From: an uncultured Lentisphaeraceae bacterium
GTDB lineage: Bacteria > Verrucomicrobiota > Kiritimatiellia > RFP12 > DVOR01
Assembly (NCBI GenBank): GCA_937892925.1
Contig: CALBHX010000110.1
Location: 1-36,644 of the forward strand
Reading direction: 5' to 3'
DNA: 36,644 nt
The notes beneath the pieces are model-generated. The model was not told the DNA's origin. It ran no database searches and worked only from the letters and a program-made list of their open reading frames with translations. This document shows, one piece after another, positions 7,681-16,377 of the stretch; the first letter of the stretch is position 1, and each line of letters begins with the position of its first letter. Made by a program: the position numbers and the translations under genes.

Positions 7681-10600
7681 TCAGAGTTGATGCTTCCACT
7701 TGAATGTATTGGGAACAAAGGGCTTGTTCTCCCGCTGGAAGGTTTCAACTTCCGCCTGAAGCACGTGAATGGCCTTATCCAACTGCGGATCCCGCCCCGC
7801 GGCAACATCCGCCGGCGTATTCTCAACCACGACATCCGGAATAGCTCCATGCAGCTCCATATCCGTTCCGTCAAGTGTATACCACCCATAATGCGCCCGA
7901 CGAAATGACCCCAAATCCAACACCCGGCACTCGCTAGTTGCAATCACCCCGCCGTTGGTCTGAACACCCACCAACTTCCCACGCCCCAACTGCTTGATTG
8001 CATGAGAAAAGATCTCTCCGTTCGAAACCGTATTCTGATTGCAAAGCACCACAATAGGCTTATCAAATACCGGGCGCCCCCAATACCCGGCAAGATACGC
8101 CGGCGCACCATGGCGCGGAACCGACCAGGAATGCCGCTGAACCCCCAAAATATTGAGCACCTTATCTGCCGTAAATCCGCCGGTATTATCCCGCACATCG
8201 ATCACCATCCCGGCCTTATCGAACCCTTCGGCAAAGATTTCCCGTTCAAATCGATTGTACTCATCATTATTCATTTTGGCGATATTGATATATCCGAACG
8301 TTCCGCCGCTTCGTTGATGAACATAATCACGCCGATCTTGATACATTGCCTTGCGCACCAACTCCCGCGCAGCTTCGTATGTGATCGCCTCAATGTAAAC
8401 TTTTCGCGCAATCTCGCCGGAACGAACCTCAACAACGAACTTCCCAGGTTTCGGGCCATTCAACAACAGCGTCGGATCCATTCCATTACGTATCGGCTTG
8501 CCATCAATCGCAACAACCAAATCCCCCGGCTTCAATCCGATTTGCCGAGAATCCGCAGGCCCGCCAGGAATAACCCGCTTGATCATCCACCCCACATCAC
8601 CGGTATAGTTTTGATCAAACAGCAAGCCCAAATGCGATGTAACAGGCTCCCACGACTGCAGCGAATACGTCTGCTCCCACTCCTTTTTAGAAGCCGCATC
8701 GCTATAGAAACCCAAATGTGAAGAGTTCAGCTCTCCATTCAAACTATGAATAATCCGGCTGAAGACGGATCGGCTCGGGGCAAAACGCGCCGCCGCCTGA
8801 TACTTTAGCCGCACAGAAGCCCAATCCGCCCCGTGAAACGCCGGATCGTAGTACATATCACGCAAAACGCCCCACACCGTCAAAAACCCAAGCTCCTGAT
8901 AGTCCGGAATATTCAGCTCCTGATACACACGGAATTCATACGTCTCATCGAACGTTCCAATCTTACGGTCAGACGTCATCAGCACCAGGCGGTTAGCCTT
9001 GCGCGGATCCTTCTCTTTGCCGAACCACCCCACCGGATATCCCCACCGCGGTTTGAAGAAGGTCGGCGTCAGCTTGTCCGGCAACGTCATCTCATACGTT
9101 CCGGCCCGCCCACCGATCGTCGCGGGGAAAAGAATCCGTCGGGAATCCGGAGCAAAAACGGGTGCACCCAAGTTCGCCACCGGTATAGCTCGAACACGCT
9201 CCGCCAAATCTTCAAAATCAATCTGCAACGGCTCCGAGCCTCCGACTCCCTCCGCAGTCGCAGCATCAGCATCCGGCCGGTTTGGATCCGGAGCATCCAC
9301 CACCGTCGCGCCGAGAATATCGGCCACCTCCCGGCGATCTTTGGCTTTTAAGCCCATGCGTTCAATCGCTTTCAAGTACTCCTGCGCCCGCAATGCCTCT
9401 TCATCTCCCCGGCGCAGCCACACATAAAAAAGGTTCGACCCAGACCCCACGCGTTGGCCATTCCACGCAATCAGCTGCCCATCCGGCGACCAGACCGGAT
9501 TTCCATCCCACGTAAAACTCCGAGAAAGATTATAGGGTTTAAACTTCGGATCATCGATCGAGAGCAGCCAAATATCACTATTACTGTAATCATCGCTCAG
9601 AGAGGCCACCAGCCAGCGGCCATCCGGCGACCAGTCATAGCCACCAACCCCCTTCACTTTCGGAAATCGGCGAAGGATTCGTCCATCTGCATCCGCTACC
9701 GTCAGCACGCTTTCCGTTTCCACCCACGCCAAACGCGAACCGTCCGGAGAAACCGACAGCAAACTCCGCCGCAGAGAATCTTCTATCACCGGCTTCACCT
9801 TAAATGCCTCATTCTCCCACCAAAACAAATCCGGACGCGCCTTTTCTGCCATCAGCAGAGCCACGCTGTCTCCTCGATCAGAAAAGAAATAAAGCCGTTT
9901 GCCATCCTTTGAAAAAACACAATCACGCTCCTGCGTCCGCGAATCGCCATAAACCAACCGCGGATCACGAAGCACCGTGTCCATCACATACAAATCTCCG
10001 CCCGCGGTAAACCCAAACTCCATCCCCTCACTCGTGGCCGTCAGAGCTCCCGGTTCATCATTATTCCACAGCGACTCATAGTGCCTGCGCCGCGTGGTCG
10101 TCCGCGCCAGCCCGGTGTCTTCCGGCTTCAGTAAAATCTTCTGCGGCGGCACATCCGGGGTCGTAGGGTTAAACACCCAAAAATCAAATCCCTGCCGAAA
10201 CACCATCGTTTGCCCGTCAGCCGACAACGTCGGGTGAATGACGCTATCCCCCCTAAAAGCAGTCAACTGCCGTTCCTCCGTTCCGGGGAACGCATGCCAC
10301 CAGACATTCTGTGTCCCGCCCTGCCCAGAAACATAATAGAAGCCTTTCCCGTCCGGCGCCCAAAGCGGCGTCCGGCTTTCCGAGGGGTGCTTCACCACCA
10401 GGGAAAACGCCTGCGTTTGCGTGTCGTAACACCAGATACGCGAGGCATTCTCGCCTTCGAAACCTTTTCGGTAAAGGTCTTCCCCCTCCTGTGTGAACAG
10501 CACATAGCGGCCATCTGGAGAAAGCGCAGGTTCAGATCCCGGCGCATCAAATAGCCGCCGCTCCGCAGCCCGGCGATCCACCGGAATCCAGGCCAACCGC

Positions 10601-11118
10601 CCCTGATCAAATGCAGAGCCTACATCATCCCGATAAACAAAACACAAGAGCTCCCGATCATCCAACGACCAGAGATATGGGCGCTCCGCCTCAGAATTAA
10701 ACGCCACTTGGCGCGCCTCTGCGCCCTCTTCCAACGTGGCAACAAATAAATGCCACCCTCCCGCACGGCTGGATTGGAACGCAAAGCGCTTACCATCACG
10801 TGAAACCACCGGCCACGCATCCTTACCTGCCGAATGCTGCAACACCTTCGCCACGCCTCCCTCAATCGGGGCAATCCAAATAGCATCACACCACTCAAAC
10901 AGGAACTGCTTGCCATCCGGCAGCAGAGAAGGGCGCGACGCCAGATAAATCCGCTCCGGATCAAACCCCTGCGGCAGCTGCACCGGCGCCGGGCGACACG
11001 CCCACGCCTGCGCCGAATTATCCGCACCCGCAGCCCAACCCCGCCGCACGATCATTCCTGCCAACACAACCGCAGCTGTCAGCCGTAACGATATTGACCA
11101 AAACGCGAAAACATTCAT
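7681..11118 (-). CDS. Secreted tricorn-like S41 protease with beta-propeller and PDZ domains
   Basis: This 1145-residue protein has an N-terminal signal or anchor (hydrophobic stretch in the first 35 residues). A long series of WSPDG/LSPDG repeats typical of TolB/tricorn beta-propellers follows, to about residue 600. A helical core comes next, then a PDZ domain near 840-910 (KRVIPGGPADSRQIGLKPGD) and a C-terminal-processing-protease domain. DVRDNTGGF lies near 975, and the nucleophile is S1032 in NTVSNGEIF. It probably degrades peptides outside the cytoplasm, the propeller gating access. The ATG at 11118 overlaps the stop of the ABC transporter gene (ATGA), which favours it over the ATG at 11157. 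Substrate unknown. Confidence 0.88.
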   Translation of the reverse strand: MNVFAFWSISLRLTAAVVLAGMIVRRGWAAGADNSAQAWACRPAPVQLPQGFDPERIYLASRPSLLPDGKQFLFEWCDAIWIAPIEGGVAKVLQHSAGKDAWPVVSRDGKRFAFQSSRAGGWHLFVATLEEGAEARQVAFNSEAERPYLWSLDDRELLCFVYRDDVGSAFDQGRLAWIPVDRRAAERRLFDAPGSEPALSPDGRYVLFTQEGEDLYRKGFEGENASRIWCYDTQTQAFSLVVKHPSESRTPLWAPDGKGFYYVSGQGGTQNVWWHAFPGTEERQLTAFRGDSVIHPTLSADGQTMVFRQGFDFWVFNPTTPDVPPQKILLKPEDTGLARTTTRRRHYESLWNNDEPGALTATSEGMEFGFTAGGDLYVMDTVLRDPRLVYGDSRTQERDCVFSKDGKRLYFFSDRGDSVALLMAEKARPDLFWWENEAFKVKPVIEDSLRRSLLSVSPDGSRLAWVETESVLTVADADGRILRRFPKVKGVGGYDWSPDGRWLVASLSDDYSNSDIWLLSIDDPKFKPYNLSRSFTWDGNPVWSPDGQLIAWNGQRVGSGSNLFYVWLRRGDEEALRAQEYLKAIERMGLKAKDRREVADILGATVVDAPDPNRPDADAATAEGVGGSEPLQIDFEDLAERVRAIPVANLGAPVFAPDSRRILFPATIGGRAGTYEMTLPDKLTPTFFKPRWGYPVGWFGKEKDPRKANRLVLMTSDRKIGTFDETYEFRVYQELNIPDYQELGFLTVWGVLRDMYYDPAFHGADWASVRLKYQAAARFAPSRSVFSRIIHSLNGELNSSHLGFYSDAASKKEWEQTYSLQSWEPVTSHLGLLFDQNYTGDVGWMIKRVIPGGPADSRQIGLKPGDLVVAIDGKPIRNGMDPTLLLNGPKPGKFVVEVRSGEIARKVYIEAITYEAARELVRKAMYQDRRDYVHQRSGGTFGYINIAKMNNDEYNRFEREIFAEGFDKAGMVIDVRDNTGGFTADKVLNILGVQRHSWSVPRHGAPAYLAGYWGRPVFDKPIVVLCNQNTVSNGEIFSHAIKQLGRGKLVGVQTNGGVIATSECRVLDLGSFRRAHYGWYTLDGTDMELHGAIPDVVVENTPADVAAGRDPQLDKAIHVLQAEVETFQRENKPFVPNTFKWKHQL

Positions 11119-13247
11119 GCCTGCATCTCCGTAGACTGCCGATTCTGGATATCGCACAAACGCCGATAGATCCCGCCCTTGGCGTACAGCTCCTCATGCG
11201 TGCCACGCTCCACAATCACGCCATGATCCATTACCAGAATACAATCCGCCTTCTGAATCGTAGACAATCTGTGAGCCACAGCAAACGTCGTGCGATTCGT
11301 CATCAAATTGTCAATCGCCGCCTGCACCTGCTGCTCCGTCACCGTATCCAATGCACTGGTTGCTTCATCCAAAATCAGAATCGGCGGATTCTTAAGAATT
11401 GCCCGGGCAATCGCCACACGCTGGCGTTCACCCCCGCTCAAAACAAACCCCTTTTCGCCAACCACCCGGCTGTACCCTTCCGGATGCGCCATAATAAAGG
11501 CATGTGCATTGGCTAGCTTGGCGGCCTCTTCAATCTGCTCCTGCGTAGCATTCGGCGAACCGTAAGCAATGTTCTCTGCAATCGTCGCGTTGAACAGGAT
11601 CGATTCCTGAGTTACTGCACCAATCAAGTTTCGGATATCCGCGATGCGGTAATCCCGAATATCACGCCCGTCAATCCGCACCTGACCTTCTGTTACGTCA
11701 TAAAACCGTGCCAGCAGATTGCCTAGCGTGCTTTTCCCGCTGCCCGTGGCGCCCACTACCGCAAACATCTGACCGCGGCGAATTGTAAAGTTAGCATCCC
11801 GAATAACCGCTCCGGCACTCCCAACATAGGAAAACGAGACATGATCAAACACAATATCCCGCTTAAATTCCGTAATCGCCACGGCATCTGGCCGCTCCAC
11901 AAGTTCTTCGTGAACATCCAGCAACGAAAAGATCCGCTGCAGTGCTGCGCGCCCCCCCTCCAGCGCCGCCTGCAGGCGCCCGATCTGCTTCATGGGCTTA
12001 TATAAAATCAGAAACGGCGGCACCAACGGGAAGATTTCCGAAATTCCATGCCCTGTGGCGAAGCAGTAAATCACAAATACCGCCGCCAGCACAATCGCCA
12101 CCGTCTCTGTCAATGGGCCGACCATAATGCCCAGCCGAACCGCCCGCAGGCAAATTTTCAGTGCCTTGGCGTTTGCCGCACAATATTTGTCAATCTCCGC
12201 AGCTTCTGTATGATAAGCCTTCACCACGCGAATACACGTCAAATTTTCATGAAAGTTAGAGCCGATGCCTGCACTCTGCTCAAGAAGCCGCTGCGACCAT
12301 TTTCGGATCTGCCGCCCCAGCCACACCACCGGAAACATACACAGCGGATAACCCATCACCGCAATCAACAACAATGACAACATGTTGTTCTGCACGGCAA
12401 ACACACACACAAACCCAATCGCTCCAAGCACCTCAAAGGGGGCTCGGCATAAATCGCTCATGGTTTGACTGATCAGCGTACGAATCGTTTCCGGATCCGT
12501 TGAGGCTCGGCTCATCAACCGCCCAACATCGCTCCGCCCGTGAAATGCCAGTGATTGCTGCTGCAAATGGATGAACATCGCGTTGCGCACATCCATCACC
12601 ACCAGCATCCCAGCTTTCGTCAGTAGATACTGGTTCAAAAATTGCGTAATCATCTTCAGCAGCACGGCCAACGCCACAATCAGCCCCAACGCCATCAGGG
12701 TGGCCACTGTTCCGTGAATCCCCACCTTGTCCAACCAATAGGTGGCCTTATCCACATACTTTGCATACCGCGTGGCCGAGGCCGCACGCTCCTGTTCCGG
12801 CTTGTTCTTCTTACGCTCCGGATAAAGTGCCTCTGCGGTCTGCTTAACCTCCCGCGCACACGCACCAATTTGTTCCGTCTGCCCCACCATCTCCCGCACA
12901 CGCACCGGAAGCTGCTCCGGTTCGTGCGCAAGCCCTTCTGCCGAGTGCCTAACATCTGCCGCCGCCTGCGCGATCTGCTCAGCCTGATCCTCAATCTGCT
13001 CGGCCAGCGTAACCGATGGCCGAGCAGGCTGCACCTCCTCAATCAGCGGTTTAATGACTGCAAAAATCGGCACCCACGCCCCGCCGGTGATCATGCCCAA
13101 CAGTGCGCCGCAGAAAATCAGCCGCCGATAACGCCGTGCAAATCCCCACAGCCGGCTATACACCTCACGCCCGGAATACTCCCGGTCAAACCACTCCCGT
13201 CCGTTTTGAACGCGTTCAGCCAACTGTTTTTGCTTTTTTCTACTCAT
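11115..13247 (-). CDS. MsbA-type ABC exporter with a long inserted loop
   Basis: This is a half-size ABC exporter of 710 residues, with membrane and ATPase domains in one chain. Walker A GATGSGKS lies near 498-505, the signature LSGGERQR near 602-609 and Walker B ILILDEATSALD at 621-632. The first membrane helix (about 43-66) is separated from the second (about 180-200) by a charged, helix-prone segment of roughly 110 residues rich in Glu, Gln and Ala. Standard MsbA has a short loop there. By family the substrate could be lipid A core or another lipid or peptide. The start has AGGAAAG upstream. Its stop overlaps the tricorn-like gene by ATGA, so the two are translationally coupled. Confidence 0.88.
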   Translation of the reverse strand: MSRKKQKQLAERVQNGREWFDREYSGREVYSRLWGFARRYRRLIFCGALLGMITGGAWVPIFAVIKPLIEEVQPARPSVTLAEQIEDQAEQIAQAAADVRHSAEGLAHEPEQLPVRVREMVGQTEQIGACAREVKQTAEALYPERKKNKPEQERAASATRYAKYVDKATYWLDKVGIHGTVATLMALGLIVALAVLLKMITQFLNQYLLTKAGMLVVMDVRNAMFIHLQQQSLAFHGRSDVGRLMSRASTDPETIRTLISQTMSDLCRAPFEVLGAIGFVCVFAVQNNMLSLLLIAVMGYPLCMFPVVWLGRQIRKWSQRLLEQSAGIGSNFHENLTCIRVVKAYHTEAAEIDKYCAANAKALKICLRAVRLGIMVGPLTETVAIVLAAVFVIYCFATGHGISEIFPLVPPFLILYKPMKQIGRLQAALEGGRAALQRIFSLLDVHEELVERPDAVAITEFKRDIVFDHVSFSYVGSAGAVIRDANFTIRRGQMFAVVGATGSGKSTLGNLLARFYDVTEGQVRIDGRDIRDYRIADIRNLIGAVTQESILFNATIAENIAYGSPNATQEQIEEAAKLANAHAFIMAHPEGYSRVVGEKGFVLSGGERQRVAIARAILKNPPILILDEATSALDTVTEQQVQAAIDNLMTNRTTFAVAHRLSTIQKADCILVMDHGVIVERGTHEELYAKGGIYRRLCDIQNRQSTEMQA

Positions 13248-13310
13248 TCGCTTTCCTGTGGCACACGTGAAGCACCGGCGTCCTCATCTCCCGCTCCAGG
13301 TAGGGCGCCA

Positions 13311-13347
13311 CCGCGGGATCCGCACGGCAAAGCAACGGAACCCGCGG
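13311..13347. repeat. Inverted repeat between the carboxyltransferase and ABC exporter genes
   Basis: CCGCGGGATCC pairs with GGAACCCGCGG with one mismatch around a 15-base loop. No T tract follows on the minus strand, so it is not a normal terminator for the upstream gene. It may act as an mRNA end-stabiliser or partial attenuator. Confidence 0.5.
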
Positions 13348-13359
13348 TCTTTCAGGCTC

Positions 13360-15213
13360 TTACGAGATTTCTGCGAGAGGGCTGCCCTTCTGCACCGTAT
13401 CGCCGGGCTTCACCAGGAAGCGCACAATCGTGCAGTCTTCCGCAGCCTTCACCGGATTAAAGAGTTTCATCGCCTCCAACACGCAAACAGGCTGTCCAGC
13501 CTTCACAGCGGCGCCTTCCTCCGCCAAATTGGCCTTACCCGGGGCATCCGCACGATAGAACGTTCCTGTCAGTGTGGCGTTCAGCGTCTTTTTGGGCGCA
13601 GCAGGAGCTTCGGCAGCCGGAGCCGGAGCGGCTTCGTCGGCGGCAGGCGCGGCAGCGGCCAACGCCGAAGCATCCACCTTCATATTCCCGCCCAGGGAGC
13701 CAAAGAGTGCAACAAACTGCTTACCTATCACAGCGAACTTGGCATCCTCCGGGGGCAATGGCGCCGCTTTAGGCGCTTCAGCCGCCTGCTTGGCCTTCTC
13801 CGCAGCCTTGGCCACCGTCAGCTCGCCATCTGCGGGGATAGGGTCACGCTCGCCTTCCGGCTTCGCGCGCCACTTGAAATAGTCAAGCGCCACCGCCGGA
13901 AACATGCAGTAGGACAAGATGTCTTCCTCACTTTTGATCAGCTTGGGATCCAGCTCTTTAGCGGCTTGCGCCAGGCCGGGTTTAAGCAAATCGGCCGGGC
14001 GGCAGGTGATCTTCTTTTCGCCGTTGAGGATTTTCTTTGCCAGCTTGGGATCCACCGGTGCGGGCGAACGGCCGTAATAACCGGCTACATACTGCTTGGT
14101 TTCGTTGGTGACCGTTGCGTAACGTTCCCCGTTCAAAACATTCAATACGGCCTGCACGCCCATAATCTGCGATGTCGGCGTGACCAAGGGGGGATAACCC
14201 ATATCTTTGCGCACACGCGGGAGCTCTTCAAGCACTTCCGGCAGACGCTCCAACGCATCCTGCTGAGCCAGCTGACTGCGTGTGTTGGAAATCATGCCGC
14301 CGGGGATATGGTGAAGAAGCACCTGAACATCCACTGCTTCTGCTCCGGCATTGGCCTGAAGCGCCCGTTCGGGTTTCAGCTTTTTGAAATAATCATCAAT
14401 TTCCGTCAACCGCTCCGGCTTCAGGCCGGTTTCATAGCCAAGGCCTTCGAAAATTGCACGCATGGTGCCGTGCGCCGGCTGGGACGAAAAACCCGACAAC
14501 GTAGCCACCGCGCAATCGATCGCGCCGGCGCCCGCCTCTACCGCCGCCATATACATGGCCGGCGCCATCCCGCTGGTCATGTGCGAATGAACCTCGATGG
14601 GCAGATCCGGCAGCGCTTTCTTCAACCCGGCAATCAGCGCCCGCGCCGAGGCCGGATCCAGGATCCCGGCCATATCCTTAATCGCCAAGCTGTCAATGCC
14701 CAGATCGACCTGTGCTTTCGCAAACTTGACGTAATTCTCCACCGTATGCACCGGCGAGAAGGTATAGCAAATGGTACCTTGCGCGTGGCCGCCATACTTC
14801 TTAACCGCCTTAATGGCCGCTTCCAGATTGCGGACGTCATTCAACGCATCGAAACAGCGGAAGATATCCATGCCGTTCTCGCACATTTTAGCCACGCACC
14901 GTTCCAACACATCATCGGGATAATGCTTATAACCCAGACAATTCTGCCCGCGGAGCAGCATCTGCAGCGGAGTTTTTTTGCACACGGCTTTAATCTGGCG
15001 AAGCCGTTCCCACGGATCTTCGCGCAAAAAGCGCATGCACACGTCAAACGTAGCGCCGCCCCAGCACTCAATCGCGTAAAACCCGGCGTCGTCCACCGCT
15101 TCCAAAATCCCCAGAATATCCTTTGTGCGCATCCGCGTCGCCCATAGCGACTGATGGGCGTCACGCAATGAGGTGTCTACAAAGCGGACGACTTTCTTTT
15201 CGGGCTTGGCCAT
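13360..15213 (-). CDS. Biotin-dependent carboxyltransferase: oxaloacetate decarboxylase alpha / pyruvate carboxylase subunit B
   Basis: The 617-residue protein has an N-terminal HMGL-like TIM barrel (DTSLRDAHQSLWATRM at 14-29, CCWGGA-type IECWGGATFDV after it) that moves CO2 between oxaloacetate/pyruvate and biotin. A PycA/OadA conserved domain follows, then an Ala/Pro-rich swivel near 500-555 and a C-terminal biotinyl domain. The modified lysine is K583 in VLEAMKLF; the usual motif is EAMKM. The ATG at 15213 is chosen over 15279 because AAAGGAAG lies eight bases upstream and MAKPEKKVVRFVDTSLRD is the family start. No beta/gamma membrane subunits or biotin carboxylase gene are adjacent, so decarboxylase and carboxylase roles cannot be separated. 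Confidence 0.85.
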   Translation of the reverse strand: MAKPEKKVVRFVDTSLRDAHQSLWATRMRTKDILGILEAVDDAGFYAIECWGGATFDVCMRFLREDPWERLRQIKAVCKKTPLQMLLRGQNCLGYKHYPDDVLERCVAKMCENGMDIFRCFDALNDVRNLEAAIKAVKKYGGHAQGTICYTFSPVHTVENYVKFAKAQVDLGIDSLAIKDMAGILDPASARALIAGLKKALPDLPIEVHSHMTSGMAPAMYMAAVEAGAGAIDCAVATLSGFSSQPAHGTMRAIFEGLGYETGLKPERLTEIDDYFKKLKPERALQANAGAEAVDVQVLLHHIPGGMISNTRSQLAQQDALERLPEVLEELPRVRKDMGYPPLVTPTSQIMGVQAVLNVLNGERYATVTNETKQYVAGYYGRSPAPVDPKLAKKILNGEKKITCRPADLLKPGLAQAAKELDPKLIKSEEDILSYCMFPAVALDYFKWRAKPEGERDPIPADGELTVAKAAEKAKQAAEAPKAAPLPPEDAKFAVIGKQFVALFGSLGGNMKVDASALAAAAPAADEAAPAPAAEAPAAPKKTLNATLTGTFYRADAPGKANLAEEGAAVKAGQPVCVLEAMKLFNPVKAAEDCTIVRFLVKPGDTVQKGSPLAEIS

Positions 15214-15284
15214 AAAACACGCTTCCTTTCGATACTCGTTTCGATACTCGTTTCCTGAGGATGGACAATCCGCAATCACTCTTC

Positions 15285-15314
15285 ATTATCCCATGTTCTG
15301 CCCCCAGAGGTCAA
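15285..15314 (-). promoter_or_regulatory. Promoter of the carboxyltransferase gene
   Basis: TTGACC and GATAAT are spaced by 18 bases, giving a start near 15278 and a leader of about 65 bases. The leader contains a tandem 12-base duplication (CGATACTCGTTT twice, about 15230-15253). Confidence 0.6.
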
Positions 15315-15622
15315 GCTAACCCCACGCTGTCAGGTCATGGAAGACACCACCCCCTTGTACCGAAGCAGGGGCACCTCTCTCTTATAAACCCCTGCGCACC
15401 GCCCACCTTGTTTTCAGCCATTACGCTCTGTATCATCAAGGCAGAGACTCCGCATGGTAAAGACACACCCCCTCATACCGCTTCTCTCTTCGCGGAGTTA
15501 GCCGAGGCCGCCTGCCGCGCCCTCATGCTCACGGAGTGATTCGCGTTAAAGTTTGACCAAAGTTTGACCAAAAATGGTAAAAACGACTTAAAATTGGCCA
15601 AAAATGGTAAAAATTGGCGAAC
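15315..15622. repeat. Gene-free stretch with short direct repeats
   Basis: No gene is supportable here. The right part has ordered repeats on the plus strand: AAAGTTTGACC twice in tandem (15548-15569), then CCAAAAATGGTAAAAA twice, 30 bases apart (15568-15583 and 15598-15613). Both strands carry open frames across 15470-15540 without good ribosome sites. It may be a dispersed intergenic repeat or a protein-binding array. Confidence 0.5.
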
Positions 15623-15652
15623 AAAAAAGGCGGCCGTTTGAGCCGCCTTTTT
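15623..15652 (-). terminator. Bidirectional intrinsic terminator after tRNA-Leu(UAA)
   Basis: GGCGGC pairs with GCCGCC around TCAAACG and is followed by T6 on the minus strand. The A-rich 5' side also gives a T5 tract on the plus strand. It lies 27 bases beyond the tRNA. Confidence 0.85.
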
Positions 15653-15679
15653 CATTGTAATCCATTGATTTTTCAATCA

Positions 15680-15763
15680 TGGTGCCGGAAAGGGGAGTCG
15701 AACCCCTACGCCTTTCGGCTGCGGATTTTAAGTCCGCTGTGTCTGCCATTCCACCATTCCGGC
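15680..15763 (-). tRNA. tRNA-Leu (anticodon UAA), CCA encoded
   Basis: GCCGGAA and TTCCGGC form the acceptor stem with A and an encoded CCA. The anticodon stem GCGGA/TCCGC closes the loop CTTAAAA, giving anticodon UAA. The variable arm (GCCGAAAGGC) is long, as in leucine tRNAs, and the T arm AGGGG-TTCGACT-CCCCT is canonical. Confidence 0.96.
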
Positions 15764-15783
15764 TTTTCAAAGAGATGAGCGGC

Positions 15784-15812
15784 ATTATAGCACAAGCAGC
15801 TTCCAGACGCAA
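15784..15812 (-). promoter_or_regulatory. Promoter of tRNA-Leu(UAA)
   Basis: TTGCGT, a 17-base spacer and a perfect TATAAT, with the -10 box ending about 20 bases before the tRNA 5' end. Confidence 0.75.
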
Positions 15813-16049
15813 AAGCGGTCTTTGTTGATGAGACGGCGCCAGCAGGCGGTTCTATTTCCTGAAGGGCTCTGCCGAGCACTCCGCGTATGTGCCTGAACAG
15901 CTATCCCGCGATGGGAAAAGGGCCACCTTCTCCTGTTTCCATCCTGATAAACTGCCGTTTTCTATCCCTCAATGAAATACATGAGCATGACGTACACAAA
16001 GACTCAGCCCGAGGCAGGCTGCGCATGAACCCGCCCCACGTTCACCTCC

Positions 16050-16086
16050 AATCCACCCCGAGTTCGTGTTAAAGCTGGGGCGGATT
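16050..16086 (+). other. Hairpin, possible part of a small RNA
   Basis: AATCCACCCC pairs with GGGGCGGATT with one A/C mismatch. A terminator follows about 50 bases later on the same strand, so the pair could be the body and end of a small RNA. No promoter was found. Confidence 0.25.
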
Positions 16087-16137
16087 GAAAGTAACCGTGA
16101 AACCGTGTTATTTCAGAAGTAAAACTCCCGTCGAAAT

Positions 16138-16162
16138 GGCCTGCCCGAGAGGCCGTTTTTTT
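16138..16162 (+). terminator. Intrinsic terminator, transcript unknown
   Basis: GGCCT pairs with AGGCC around GCCCGAG, followed by GT7 on the plus strand. No plus-strand gene precedes it for several kilobases. Confidence 0.7.
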
Positions 16163-16217
16163 AACCTCTTCAGAGAGAATAAGCTAACTTTATTCAGGGG
16201 GGGGGTAACACATTGAA

Positions 16218-16238
16218 TCGTTATAACGACAACATGTT
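16218..16238. promoter_or_regulatory. Paired palindromes, possible operator
   Basis: The 12-base palindrome TCGTTATAACGA is followed one base later by the palindrome AACATGTT; ACATGTTCGTCC occurs again about 30 bases on. They lie 140 bases before the secreted-protein operon, in an A/T-rich stretch suitable for a regulator. Confidence 0.3.
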
Positions 16239-16377
16239 ACAACTGGAAGATATTCAAATTATGACATGTTCGTCCGGTTTTTGGTAGACTACGTGCTTAG
16301 TTTTGCAGACTACGTACGTGTGGCGTTTTGCCCGGTGGGACGGGATTTTACTTAACCTATTTATGGAAATAATCGCT

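Larger units (their letters stand above)
15813..16377. other. Long gene-free stretch upstream of the secreted-protein operon
   Basis: I find no supportable protein gene. The stretch holds a hairpin (16050-16086), an intrinsic terminator (16138-16162), a run of nine G near 16198-16206, two palindromes (16218-16238), and the direct repeat AGACTACGT about 16285-16315. No clear sigma-70 promoter for the downstream gene is visible. Confidence 0.5.

Noticed and set aside
13311..13347. Intrinsic terminator between the carboxyltransferase and exporter genes
   Set aside because: The stem is good but no T tract follows on the minus strand.
13258..15147. 629-codon plus-strand frame opposite the carboxyltransferase gene
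   Set aside because: It is antisense to a fully supported gene with family motifs; the open frame follows from GC-rich codon use. The same applies to the long frames opposite the S41 protease.
15261..15676. Overlapping frames on both strands (92 and 67 codons)
   Set aside because: They cover the terminator and repeats, lack ribosome sites, and have low-complexity products; treated as a repeat region.
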